Assembly (NCBI GenBank): GCA_946811185.2
Contig: OX328098.1
Span: 42,347,650 to 42,411,649 of the forward strand
Source of the DNA: Hippopus hippopus
Lineage: Eukaryota; Mollusca; Bivalvia; Cardiida; Cardiidae
DNA: 64,000 nt
Direction of reading: 5' to 3'
Below, piece by piece: positions 39,843 through 51,800 of the stretch. The stretch's first letter is position 1. Each line of letters starts with the position of its first letter. The notes beneath the pieces are model-generated. The model was not told where the DNA came from. It was given only the letters and a program-made list of their open reading frames with translations, and ran no database searches. The position numbers were made by a program, and so were the translations under genes.

Positions 39843-42800
39843 ACCCGCAACCCATCCGCCAATCATTGCAAGAACTATGGCATCAATTAATTACTGTTAT
39901 TCGCCAAATTATCCCAACTAAAATAAATAGTAATTTCCTTGTTATTACGGAAATGAACAGTTTGAACAATTTAGGGTAGCCAAAATAATAAGTTTTAATT
40001 TGGGGAGTGTGTCTAAAATGATAAGGGCAAAGTCTTGCAAATTTATACATAGTAGCGGTGGAGCTAGATCTAGTTCAAATACTTCGACACAGGCATGCAT
40101 ATTTACATTGAAACATTTATTTATCGGGCATTTTACAGTTTGATTTTTTTTTTAAACGATTCCCAGTTAGTTCTATTACCGAAACTGGTCATTCAAACAC
40201 CGGTACAGGTACGTAAAAGAACTTTGTTTACCTTTAGGACCATTTTAATAAGAAATTATTCAGCCACTGCTTAGCTGAATTACAGCCTAGTTCATTCAGA
40301 AATCAAATAAAACGCTGTCATGTTGGATTGCAGACGTTGCCGCCGCCATGTTTTTTAATCCTGCTGACAATTGCATAACAAACCCTAATCGACTCTGACT
40401 AACAAAATCTTCTTTGATAATCAAACGAGACAAGACCCGACATACATGAAAATCAAAATGAAAAAGAACGTGCGTCGGGGTCTGTAAATTAGACTAGGGT
40501 GGAGGGATCTAAATTGTTTGTAATACAGATCTTGTGTGGAAGGGTTGTCAGTGTTGAAATAAACGGATCTTAAATATGTTCTTACCTTGTTTAGTCATAA
40601 TAGAAGTAGCTTTCTACGAAAACGCTTTCGGTCATAGTTCAGCTGCGAATGGTATAGATCCAGGATCAGACTGCACGTTCTCTTAAGTCTGATGTTTATC
40701 TACACCGGCCGCAAAGACTTTTAACCCTTTACCACACTTTCAAGACCCTGAGAAAGACAGCTTTTGAAAAGCATGTGGAAAAGAGGAGAAAATTCTGGAA
40801 ACCAGCATTTTCTCCTTTCACCACATTGTTTCAACCCTACCATGAACGGATTTCAAATTTGGCCCACTGTTTTTTTTGTCGTCTGCAAATGCTCTGAATT
40901 CAGACATGTCTAAAATTTTGTAGAATGGTAAAGAGTTAAAAATCGTCATCCTGCCACGGGCAGTGAATGATTAAATGCGACCATAAACATTTAACTTTCC
41001 ATCCGAAAAGATTTCACACCAGTCGTGTATTCACAAAATTAATGTTTGCAGTAAAGTTTGCATTTGGGGTATGACGTAACGTGCCAATAATTTCAAAGCG
41101 AGAGAGTTGTACTGTAACATTTGTCGTAAACACAACTGTTTCACCCGAAGAATTTACACCTGGTTATGGGCTGACCTCCAATCAAAACAAACGCTACAAG
41201 CCAGTATCTCGCTTGCTTACATAATCCGAAACAGCCTTTTTGCGTATCATGATTATTGCTAGAGCACCCCAGTCGTGTCACATGTATATTGTCTACTCGA
41301 GAGAAAAAAAAGTCATATGGCCATTTTCTGAAAATTTTGTTGTGACTGAAATAAAAAAAAAATGCATACGCTAACTTGAAGAATAAGTTAAATGGATTAA
41401 TTACCGATGAATAAGAGAAACAAGGTTTTGTATTCAACAATGCTTTATTTTTGTAATTACGGGGACAACACAGGGCTTCAACCATTTCCCTCTTTGGACC
41501 GACTTTTCATGCTTCTGCTAAAGATGCCTTTCGAAAACGTTGTAAAAAATGGCGAAACTGCTGACAGAACATCCAAAAGCCGCGAAAGAATTAACCCTTA
41601 CGCATCTTTCAGTGCTAAAGTTGCTGTTGCGGTCTCTGTAGATCAAGATCAGACTGCAGACTTCATGTCTTGTCTGATCTCCGATCGTAATCTTCTCGGT
41701 CTGCTGTGAAGAGGCCTTTGTTGCAAAAAATAAACAGTTTCATTTTTGCGTGTGTAATTTCATGACTGAGAATTACTATTGGTTGGCTCGGCTCTCGAAG
41801 GATTCATTCTCATTACGGTTTTAAGCACGATGTACAATTGTGCTTTCATAATGCAGCCGATCATCCTATCAGAGATATTTTCCAAAAATTAAGTCAGATG
41901 TTTTGAAAAAAAAATATTTTTTTTTTTCAGTATTTAGTATTCTTGAATATTTTGACTGTCTGGAGTTAGGACTAGACATACAAAAATTTTGACAGAAATT
42001 TAACGTGTCCGAACATTAAGGCTGTCCGAATACATTGGCGAATTACGGTACGTTCGATATCGCTATTCACGGTCCACATACAGAAATTTACTGATGTTAA
42101 GTCTGTCTAATGTAAGATTGTGTATTTTATGTGAAGACAATTATGGGCTGAAGTCCTTTTGTAATCAACTGTGCGTATATTTGTCAAACAAAGCAATTGG
42201 GCACAGTCATAGGTGATAGAAGTAATCAACAAGGTAAAGGTGTGAAAAATTGTCACATTATGTGCACGGTATCGATTTTACACCAGTATTTGGTCTATAG
42301 GTAGTTATGTTTTTACATTGGGGACTCGTATCAGCAGAACGATGGATTCGGATCAGACTGGAAAATGGTAAAACCCCCCCCCCCCACACCCCCGAAATTT
42401 GGGAGCCATAGGATACCCGCGTTATAATAGGGTCAGTGTTTTAGCAAAGTTCGTTTTAATGGGGTTCCACTGTATATATAAACATTTAAAACCAGACTTA
42501 CTTGTTCAAGTTAAGCCTGTGACAATTTTGTTATCATAAAGCAGTGAATGATTTTGACTACATTTCAGAATGAGTCCACTGCTGTCAATGAAGTCCCGGT
42601 ACTCAATGGGAACCTAGTTGAAGAACCTGTTGAATCATCTGGTAGAGTGAATGGTGCAGAAGATCAAACAGAAGAAGACGCAAGTGAAGCATTGAAGTCT
42701 GTTGGTCAGAAAAATACTAGTATATATGGAGAACTTAAGGCTGAGAAAGATGCTTCCTTTGAAGATACTTTAGAGTGTTCATCAGCTTCAGAACCAGAAG

Positions 42801-45800
42801 TGAGAAATACCGGAGAGAAGGACAGTGCTGATAATTTGTCTGAAAAAGAGAAACCAGACTCAAAAAATGACACAACTGGTGATGCCTCTATTGAAGTTGA
42901 AAAGTGTTCAAGTGGACATCAGGTAGAGGAGTTACCTACAACTGAGAATGGTCTGCCTGACTCACAGCTTGAAAAGTTTGAAGAAACAACCAGCACTGGA
43001 GAAAATGAACCCTTAATTGAACCTGTCCATGAACCTAGTGATGAGGCAGCAGAAGAGATCAGTAATGAAGACAATAAGAATTCAGAAAATACAGATACTG
43101 TAGAAATGATTGATAGAAATGAAACAACACGCAATGATTATATCAAACAGAAAGATGTGAATGTGCTGTCAGCATCAGATGCAGGAACTGAAATTGATAG
43201 ACAGGATTCAAAAGATGTTACATATGAGAAAATGAGTCAGGAAATAAATGGTGATACTGGAGAAAATTCATATAAGGGTTGTAGTATTAATGAATCAACT
43301 TCTGGTGATACTGCAGAATTGACTGTAGATGTTGGTCCTGGTGAAAATGTCAGTCTAGATGCTGACCAAAAGGAACTAAAAGAAGATGAATCTCAAAATA
43401 TATCTCCGAATTTAACAGATTCGTCAAAGGATGAAGTGCTTGAGACTGAAGTAAGAACTGTGGTGGAAGTGTCTCAAATGACTGAGGTAAATTTGGATGG
43501 AAGTGATGATTTTCAAGAAAATATGCCCAATGATAATCTTAAAACATGTGAAAACAAAGATTCCAAGACTTCTTTACCTGAAACAACACACAAAACTTCT
43601 TTAGCAATGGAAACCTGTTCACAACAAACTAGACAAGAAAGTGACAGCACCATGCTAACAGACATTACAGAATCTAACAGTTTAAATCCACCTAAAGAAA
43701 ATACAGCATCAACAGCTGACAAAAATAGTAAAATAGCGTTAAAAAATTCCAGCTCAAAGTTAAAATCAAAAACTTTAGATGAAGTGCTGTTTAAGATAAC
43801 AACACTGGCAGAAAATGAAAGCCAGCAGAAGGCAACAGCACAGTTGTCTGAACCACTTGCTTTGCCAAAAAAACCAAAAGCCCGTAAATCCTGTGCACCT
43901 GTAAAACAACCTTCTGGGAGTGTCAAAAAGCCTATCACCAGTTTGACATTTAATGTGAAAGAACTAGAAAAGCAAGGTTTGTTGGACATACCTAAAGCTC
44001 AAAAGAGGAAAGCCTTTGAGCCTATGAAGATAAAGACAGAACGAAGTAATTATGAAGAACAATTTGCTTCAGATTGTGGAGCCAAGTATGTATCAGTAAA
44101 GTCTCCAGTGAAATCACCTGGCAAATCTGACATTCCTTTCTCCAAAAAAAGCAAATTGATTCGAAAAAAGAAGGGGAGAAGAGGTGCTTATAAGCTTCCA
44201 GGAGAAAAATCCAAACGAAAAAATAAAAAGTCTGAAACACATGAAAAAATGCAAGAAAACAGCCCTGGTCACGATGAAAAAGCATCATCTTTACATTCAA
44301 CACAGAAGTCATCAGTGCAAAGAGATCCATTAAATTCACAGTCAGAAACATCACCTGTCTGTGCATTGGGAAGAACTCCAAAGGTGATACAATGTTCTAA
44401 TCAGAAAAATATTCTCAGTGTGACAAAGACAAACAGATCCTTACTTGCTCAAACCCCGTCCAGTAGTTTAAAGAAAGCCAGAAAATCTGTGAAATCTGCA
44501 GACTCATTTAGAACTATAGACTCTTTTTTTATAGGAGGAAACAATTCTAGCCAGCCATCAAGTAAGGTATGTCTTGCCCAAGTATATATATTCTTGGATT
44601 GTATTTTAAGTTTTTAACCCATTTCTAAAAGAGGAATATTTCTTATGTCACATGGTTTGACATTTCATGCACTAAACCTAAGTTCATTATGATTCAGTGT
44701 TTATTAAGTATGTTCCAAAAGTTATCTCAACCAGATTTGCTTCAGGAGGTAATGAGTTCTTTGAATAATTCTAAATATCAAAATGAAAATTTGAAAATTT
44801 AGTCACGGCTAAAACACTGTTTATATTTCGTGACCATGGTTCCAGATACATGTAGGCTTACATAGTGTCTATCCTCGAAATGAGAGGGAATTTCTCTCCT
44901 CCAGTTGAAAATAGGTAGGATTTTCACAAAATAGGTGGGACAATTTTCGAACAGATAGAAACATATAGGTCATATAACAGACATTTATTCCTGTTTAGAA
45001 TTATACTGTGGATTTCATGACCTGTTACATGTCAAATTTTCAAAAGATAGTTTCTAGAATATCCTTCTAGAAATTAAATACATTTTTGAAAAAAGATATG
45101 AATAAGACAGTTTTTAAATTCAATTGCAATAACAGTAGCCTTAGACTAGGTAAAGTGGGTTGTTTTGGTCGTGGTTGTTTTGGAAGTGGGCTGTTTTAAC
45201 CCACTTCCTGTCAAGGAATGTTACTTTAATGGACATAATTATTATCTTGCAAAACAGCTTCTGCAATGATACAGTTTGGTTCCAAATAGTGGTATTTTTT
45301 ACGAGGCAAGAGTAAATTCTTTGGTTTGCGACTTTTTCAATGTTTATTTTTTATGTGGGACTGTCACGTATTGCGTCTGAGACTCTGAGTTCATGCAGAA
45401 TCTGAAAATTTTAGCTGCTCTGGTAGAAGGCCAGTAAATTTAGTTAATGGCACTTTGTTGTGTGTACATCTCTTCTTACATTTCATTTCAAACACCTTCT
45501 CTGAAACACTGAACAAAGTTTTACAAAAATTTTCAGAAATGATCCAGCTATGATCCTCTTAAGAATTACTGGAAAGACTTTGTTTCATGCCAAACTGCAG
45601 TTGCTATGGAAACAGAACTAAGAAGTGTTGAAAAACCAAGATCTTCAAAACCACTGATTCGGATTCTCTGCATAGTAGCTTAAATACTTTTCATGAGCCT
45701 TTCTCTGATTTCATAATTTAAATTATGTCAAAAACATGGCTCCTGTAGACTTTGCATAATTTCTCTTTAAATATTAGTGCAGACCAAACTGCATTTGTTT

Positions 45801-48800
45801 TAGTGTGTCTATCATTGTATAAGGCAGTGGAGCAATAGAGGGCCATCATGGCCCTCTTGTTATTCATATCTCTCTATTCCATTTCAGCCTCTTAGTCCAA
45901 ACTCTGCTGCAATTGTAGATTCTTCCTTAGGTAAGGGACTTAACTCCTCACTAAACAATCCTGAGTAATAAATAACACAAAGGAGAAAGACCTTGGAAAC
46001 ATTGTGAGAAAACAAGAAAATGCTGGTAACCAGCATTATCTTCTTTTTCCGCTATGTTTTCTACCATTGTCAAGAAAAACTTCATCATTTGAGTCATACA
46101 AGGATGTGATTTTACCTCTTTTCAGAGAACTTCTTCCCTTTGAAGCAAAATCTGAAAATTCAAAACTGCCACAGCTCATAAGGATCTGCTCAGAAATGGT
46201 GTATTTACTGAAGCATGTTAGGGAGTTTAGGGCATTAACCTTCCCAGTCGCATTTCATTAATAATATCCCTGGTCGCATTTTATTTGTTGTCTGCATATG
46301 CCATGAATTAACTCTACCAGATGACACGGTTTTAGCCTTGTCTAAATTGAAAGGTTTTGCAGACGATAAAATAAAAGGATAGATTGATAAAGACGAACTT
46401 GTCTGAGTCAAATGTCACTTGTTTACGTATATACAGATGACGTCAAATACAATGACGTCATGCAGGATGTCAAATCAACGAGAGAGCTGGTCATCTTCTA
46501 CCCTCCCTCGGTCAATTTCTTTACATTTGACAAAATAAAAGTGACTCAAAAATTAAAATTTGTTTTAGAAAGGGTAGAAAAACGTTATGGGAAAAGCAGA
46601 AAATGCTGGTAACCAGCATTTTCTCCTTTTCCCTTAATGTTTTCAAAAGCGTTTTTGTCAAGGTTATTCATGGTCGGCATTTGATGGTTAAGGGTTAAGA
46701 CAAGTTCAAAATTTTGATGTTTAGTAAAGAGGTGAAAATGTCTGACATACACAATGAGTTTACACTAGATTTACGATAATTCCTTGGAGTGCCAAATATG
46801 TGGTCTGATCTTGGATTGACGCTGTGTGCTGATTTGAGATATTGTGTCCCTGCCTTGAAATTACTGAAATGAGCCATGCATTGTAAAAGGGGGTTTAATG
46901 TATAATTATGCTAAAGGTTTGGACCCATGTCAGCCTGTGTAGTCTGCGCAGGCTAACATGGGTCTAAACTTTTTGCTATTAATTTTGTAAATCTCGGCAT
47001 GTCCAAGAACCTTTTCTCATGATTAAGGCAGTTTTTAGACACAGTGGACTTTATAGATCCCTACACGGAGCAAGCTAGCCCAAAAATTTAGGGGGAAGTG
47101 ACTTCTTCCTCTGGAAAAAATAAGGAGAAGATTATAAAAAGGAAACATGCACAAACCATTTAGTAGAGAAGACTGGGATGTGTTGTCAAGGGTAAATGAA
47201 TGTGTTTTTCATGCAGTTGATGAATATCTTGAAGATAAACTTCTTCACTCAAGGACAAAATACTTATGGTACGACTTGCTCAGTATATTGCTTCTTAGAG
47301 ATGTATTAAACCCCCTTTTGACAGAGTGCTGCTAAAATGTTTAGGTCCCTTTTATTGACAGGAAATGTGCATATTGTATGTTCATATGGGGGACTCTACT
47401 GGTACATATACATGTAAAAGTGGTTTTGAAATGAAGTCTCATCTAATTTCTTAAGGTTATATGTAATAGAATTTTGATCCCTATAACTAGTTTTTTCAAA
47501 CATTACAAGTGAACTTCATACCAGATAAGAAAATTTTAGACCTGTCAAATTTGAAAACATTACAAAGGACAAATCAAATTCGGCCTGAAAAAGCATGTTT
47601 TTTCACAAAGTTTATGAAATTCCCTTTTTCTAGGGTTCGTTGTTTACAGGATTGTTTAGTAAAGTAGTTAAGAAAAAGTTACCGCTTGTGTTATGAGTTT
47701 AGATGATTTTTGTTTTTGTTTATGTCATCTTTACATTGTATTTTTCTACATTTTAGGCTCTAAAGATTCAGAAGCAAGGAAAAGAAAAGCACAAGGTAAT
47801 TATTTTCCCTCTCTTGTGTTTGATTTTGAAAACATTGTAGAAAGAAAGAAGTAAAATCCTCCATTTATAGCAATTTCTCCCTCTGCCACAACTTTTTCAC
47901 CTGCATTCATGCATTATCCTTTCCCAAACAATCCCGGATTTTAACCATCCTGGGAAAGAAGCCTTTTGAAAACATTGTGGGAAAAGGGGAAAATGCTGGT
48001 AACCAGCATTTTCTCCTTTTACCACAATGTTTTCTACTCCATCATGGACAAATTCCACCTTTTGAACCACCTTTAAGTTGTAATCTGCAAATGCTTTCCA
48101 TTTGGACATGTCTGAAATTTTGTTGTCTGGTAAAGAGTTAAACTCTAAGTCATGTTGATTTTCATTTCGTAAGAAGTTGTACTGCAAATTTGTTTCAGTG
48201 GGTAAAAGATTTATTGTCGAAGGAAATAGATATCTGTGATTGATATGTGAGCATCACTCTTTCAAAAGAGGGTATGATGCTTCTCAATGATGCATTGTAC
48301 TAAGCAGGTCATCAGACAATTATGGATCTATAACATTCATTTTGTCTATCAACTGACTGAATCATGAGGTAGACTGGTCCTTTTGGATACAGAAAATTTA
48401 TGAATTGCAAAAAGCTTCAAACAAGGTCAGCATGCTCGGACTGCTCAGGCAGACCTGAGTCGTTACTTTTTACAGATGCAATTACTCCTTTTTTATACAA
48501 CATGACTTGTATATTTTGCCAATAGCCACAAGACTCACAATATTGTTTACTTTTTACTTGTCTTTTCTGTAATACTAGTATTGAAACATGGTTTTTAGAA
48601 TATCTTGAGGAATTGCCATATAAATAGAAAGGAAAAAAGATGAATAAACCTTACTTGACAATTTTGTACATCTACACCTAAGGGTAGAAGGCTTTTTAAA
48701 GCACGAAAATGTCTTAGGAAATAAACAGAATGTTGGGAACTGGCAATTTTTGCTTTTCCCTTGTTACATTTTCCAGTTTTTCAAAGAAAAATTTATAGAA

Positions 48801-51800
48801 TCACAACAGTTGTGTTGTCATCACAACAAGCAGAAGGATTTTCAAAACATAAAAAAAAAGTTTTGGAAATTGACAAGATGTTGGGAACCAGCAATTGCTG
48901 ATTTGCCCCAACTGTTTCAAGTTTTTGAAAGAAAATTCCCTTCATTTGTGCTTTATTTGACTCATTACCACCTGACAAAATGTTGGGCTTGACCAAATTA
49001 AAGCATTTACATACAACAAATGGAAGGTTGCTCAAATGATAAGATTCATGAAAGGGTAGAAAACGGTTTGAAAAACACAATGCTGGTAACCAGTACACAA
49101 AATGCTGGTAACCAGTTGTTTTCTCCTTTTTATACGCCCGTCGAAGACAGGACGTATTATGTGATCACCCGTGGCGGACGGGCGGCGTCCCCATTCTTTG
49201 TCCGGAGCATATCTCCAAAACTATGCTAGCTACGGTTATGAAATTTCATGGGTGGATAGATCTCATCAAGGCTGAGTGCAGTGCACAGGAATCATAACTC
49301 TCGCTTGCTTAATTTTTGAGTTACTGCCCTTTGTTGTTTTTCATACTTGAATTTTGTCCGGCGCATATCTCCAAAACTATACTAGCTACGGTTATGAAAT
49401 TTCATGGGTGGATAGATCTCATCAAGGCGGAGTGCAGTGCACAGGAATCATAACTCTCGCTTGCTTAATTTTTGAGTTATTGCCCTTTGTTGTTTTTCAT
49501 ACTTAAATTTTGTCCGGAGCATATCTCCAAAACTATACTAGCTACGGTTATGAAACTTCATGGGTGGATAGATCTCATCAAGGGGGAGTGCAGTGCACAG
49601 GAATCATAACTCTTGATTCCTTAATTTTTGAGTTATTGCCCTTTGTTGTTTTTCATACTTGAATTTTGTCCAGAGCATATATCCAAGACTATACTAGCTA
49701 AGGTTATGAAACTTCATGGGTGGATAGATCTCATCAAAGCAGAGTGCAGTGCTTAGGAATCATAACTCTTGCTTCCTTAATTTTTGAGTTATTGCCCTTC
49801 GTTGTTTTTCATATTTGAATTTTGTCCGGAGCATATCTCCAAAACTATACTAGCTAAGGTTATGAAACTTCATGGGTGGATAGATCTTATCAAGGGGGAG
49901 TGCAGTGCACAGGAATCATAACTCTTGCTTCCTTAATTTTTGAGTTATTTCCCTTTGTTTATATTCATACTTGAATTTTGTCCAAAGCATATCTCCAAAA
50001 CTGTTAGCTACGGTTATGAAACTTCATGGGTGGATGGATCTCATTAAAGGGGAGTACAGTGCGAAAGAACCATAACTCTACCTCGTGCTGTCTTTGAGTT
50101 ATTTCCCTTTGATCGTCATTTTTACAGCATTTTCTGCTTTTCCGGAGCATAACTTTGTCATCTCCAGTCCGATTGACTTGAAACTTGGCATGTGTGTTTG
50201 TTGCAATAATACGGAGTGCAGTGCGAAAGAACCATAACTCTACCTCATGCTGTCTTTGAGTTATTTCCCTTTGATCGTCATTTTTACAGCATTTTCTGCT
50301 TGTCTGGAGCATTTGCAGACGACAAAAGTGACTCAATTATTCAAATTTGCTTTGGGAAGGGTAGAAAACATCTGTCCGACGAATCACCGAAATACCGAAT
50401 TACCACCGAAACACCGAAATACCCGTATTTTTTATTGTTGGGTTCAAATAACTGACAAAAGTATGAGGGATTCTTTTCTTTCTTTTCTTTTTCAGAAAAC
50501 ATACTTAATCAAAGTATTAATCATTATTGAGAAGAGTGACGCTGTTAGTGTACACTGATCATTGATTTACGTTGAGAACAATCACCGAAACACTCGCGTG
50601 CCTGACCTGTTACACACCGAAATACCCGATCTCGATGACGACAATCTAGACCTAAGATTTATCAATTTGAAATCATCACTTATATGTGTATTTCTTTTGA
50701 ATGATAAACACACACAAAAGAGAGCGCTAATCCACTTCATTTGCGAAATAAGTAGACGGTGAGACCCAAATCAGACATTACATGATGTAAGTCTCTGATC
50801 CGACAAACACACAAGTTTCTCAGCACGTTCTGTTCTCTTCTATTCTTTTAAAGTGAAGCGATCATAAATGTTCGGCTAACATACTCAATTTTTTTTGATA
50901 TGTAAGTTTGTCCTTGTTATTTTTAAAGTAATATGGTTATATTTATAATCTTACCGGCGAAATTGTAATCGTCTTATCAATTTACGCCTGGTGCCGTGCT
51001 AACTAAACATTCAAAATGGCTGCCGGTTTTCCAATTTGGTGACGTTTTATCTCATATTTTCCAACTTAAAAATGGAAAGCTATTTTTTCTAGCATACTTA
51101 TGGATAAATTTCAGACACATCAATCTTGTACAAAAACAACTGAAGGGAGATTGCGGAGGTATAATCCCTGAATTGACTAATTTTAGTACGTGGAGCGGGT
51201 ATTTCGGTGGACATTTACAGCATGGTAGGCTATTCCGGTGCAAATTCTTCATGGCGGGCCTCAATAACATGTTGCTATTTTGACATTAGGTTTAACACTA
51301 ACCCTCCTTCATAAATAAAATTGTAATTTGGTCAAAAACCACAACTTCAGTTATCGTAATAACTAAAAAAATACGGGTATTTCGGTGTTTCGGTGGTATT
51401 TCGGTGATTCGTCGGACCCGTAAACATTGTGGGAAAAGGAGTAAATGCTGGTAACCAGCATTTTCTCCTTTTCCCACAATGTTTTCAAAAGGCTTCTTTC
51501 TCAGGGTCGTTAAAACTAGGGATTGTGTGTTAAAGGGTTAATACTTTTGAACAAGTTCAAAAGTGTTTACCCTTTACCATACAGTACCAAGTTTTAACAG
51601 TCCCAGGGTAAAGATCTTTTGAAAACATTGTGGGAAAAGGAGATAACGCTGGTTACCAGCATTTTCTCCTTTTTCTCCTTTTTCCATAATGTTTTTCACT
51701 GTTTAAAAGATGTATTTCTTCATTTCAGACTCTGTCTATTTGATGTCTGCAAATGCTTTCAATTTGGACAAGCCTAAAATTTTTCTTGTGGTATAGAATT

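Larger units (their letters stand above)
39706..42472. mobile_element. pogo/Tigger-like DNA transposon, 2.77 kb, TA-flanked, no intact transposase
   Basis: The left end CAGTTGAACCCCGCTATAAC and the inverted right end CAGTGGAACCCCATTAAAAC match the ends of pogo/Tigger elements (CAGT..AACC). TA flanks at 39704-39705 and 42473-42474. ATAACGC words recur near both ends. Repeat F copy 2 (40655-41760) and a family A MITE occupy much of the interior. No DDE ORF remains. Confidence 0.72.

Noticed and set aside
40336..40350. ATGGCGGCGGCAACG on the minus strand as a gene start
   Set aside because: The frame stops after 17 codons with no donor; it lies within a transposon remnant.
42342..42372. ATGGATTCGGATCAGACTGG as an alternative EHMT first exon
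   Set aside because: The only donor-like site gives the wrong phase, and the segment lies inside the pogo-like element.
42919..44381. Minus-strand open frames opposite EHMT exon 2
   Set aside because: Shadows of a long AT-rich coding exon; Ser/Phe/Leu-rich with no signature.
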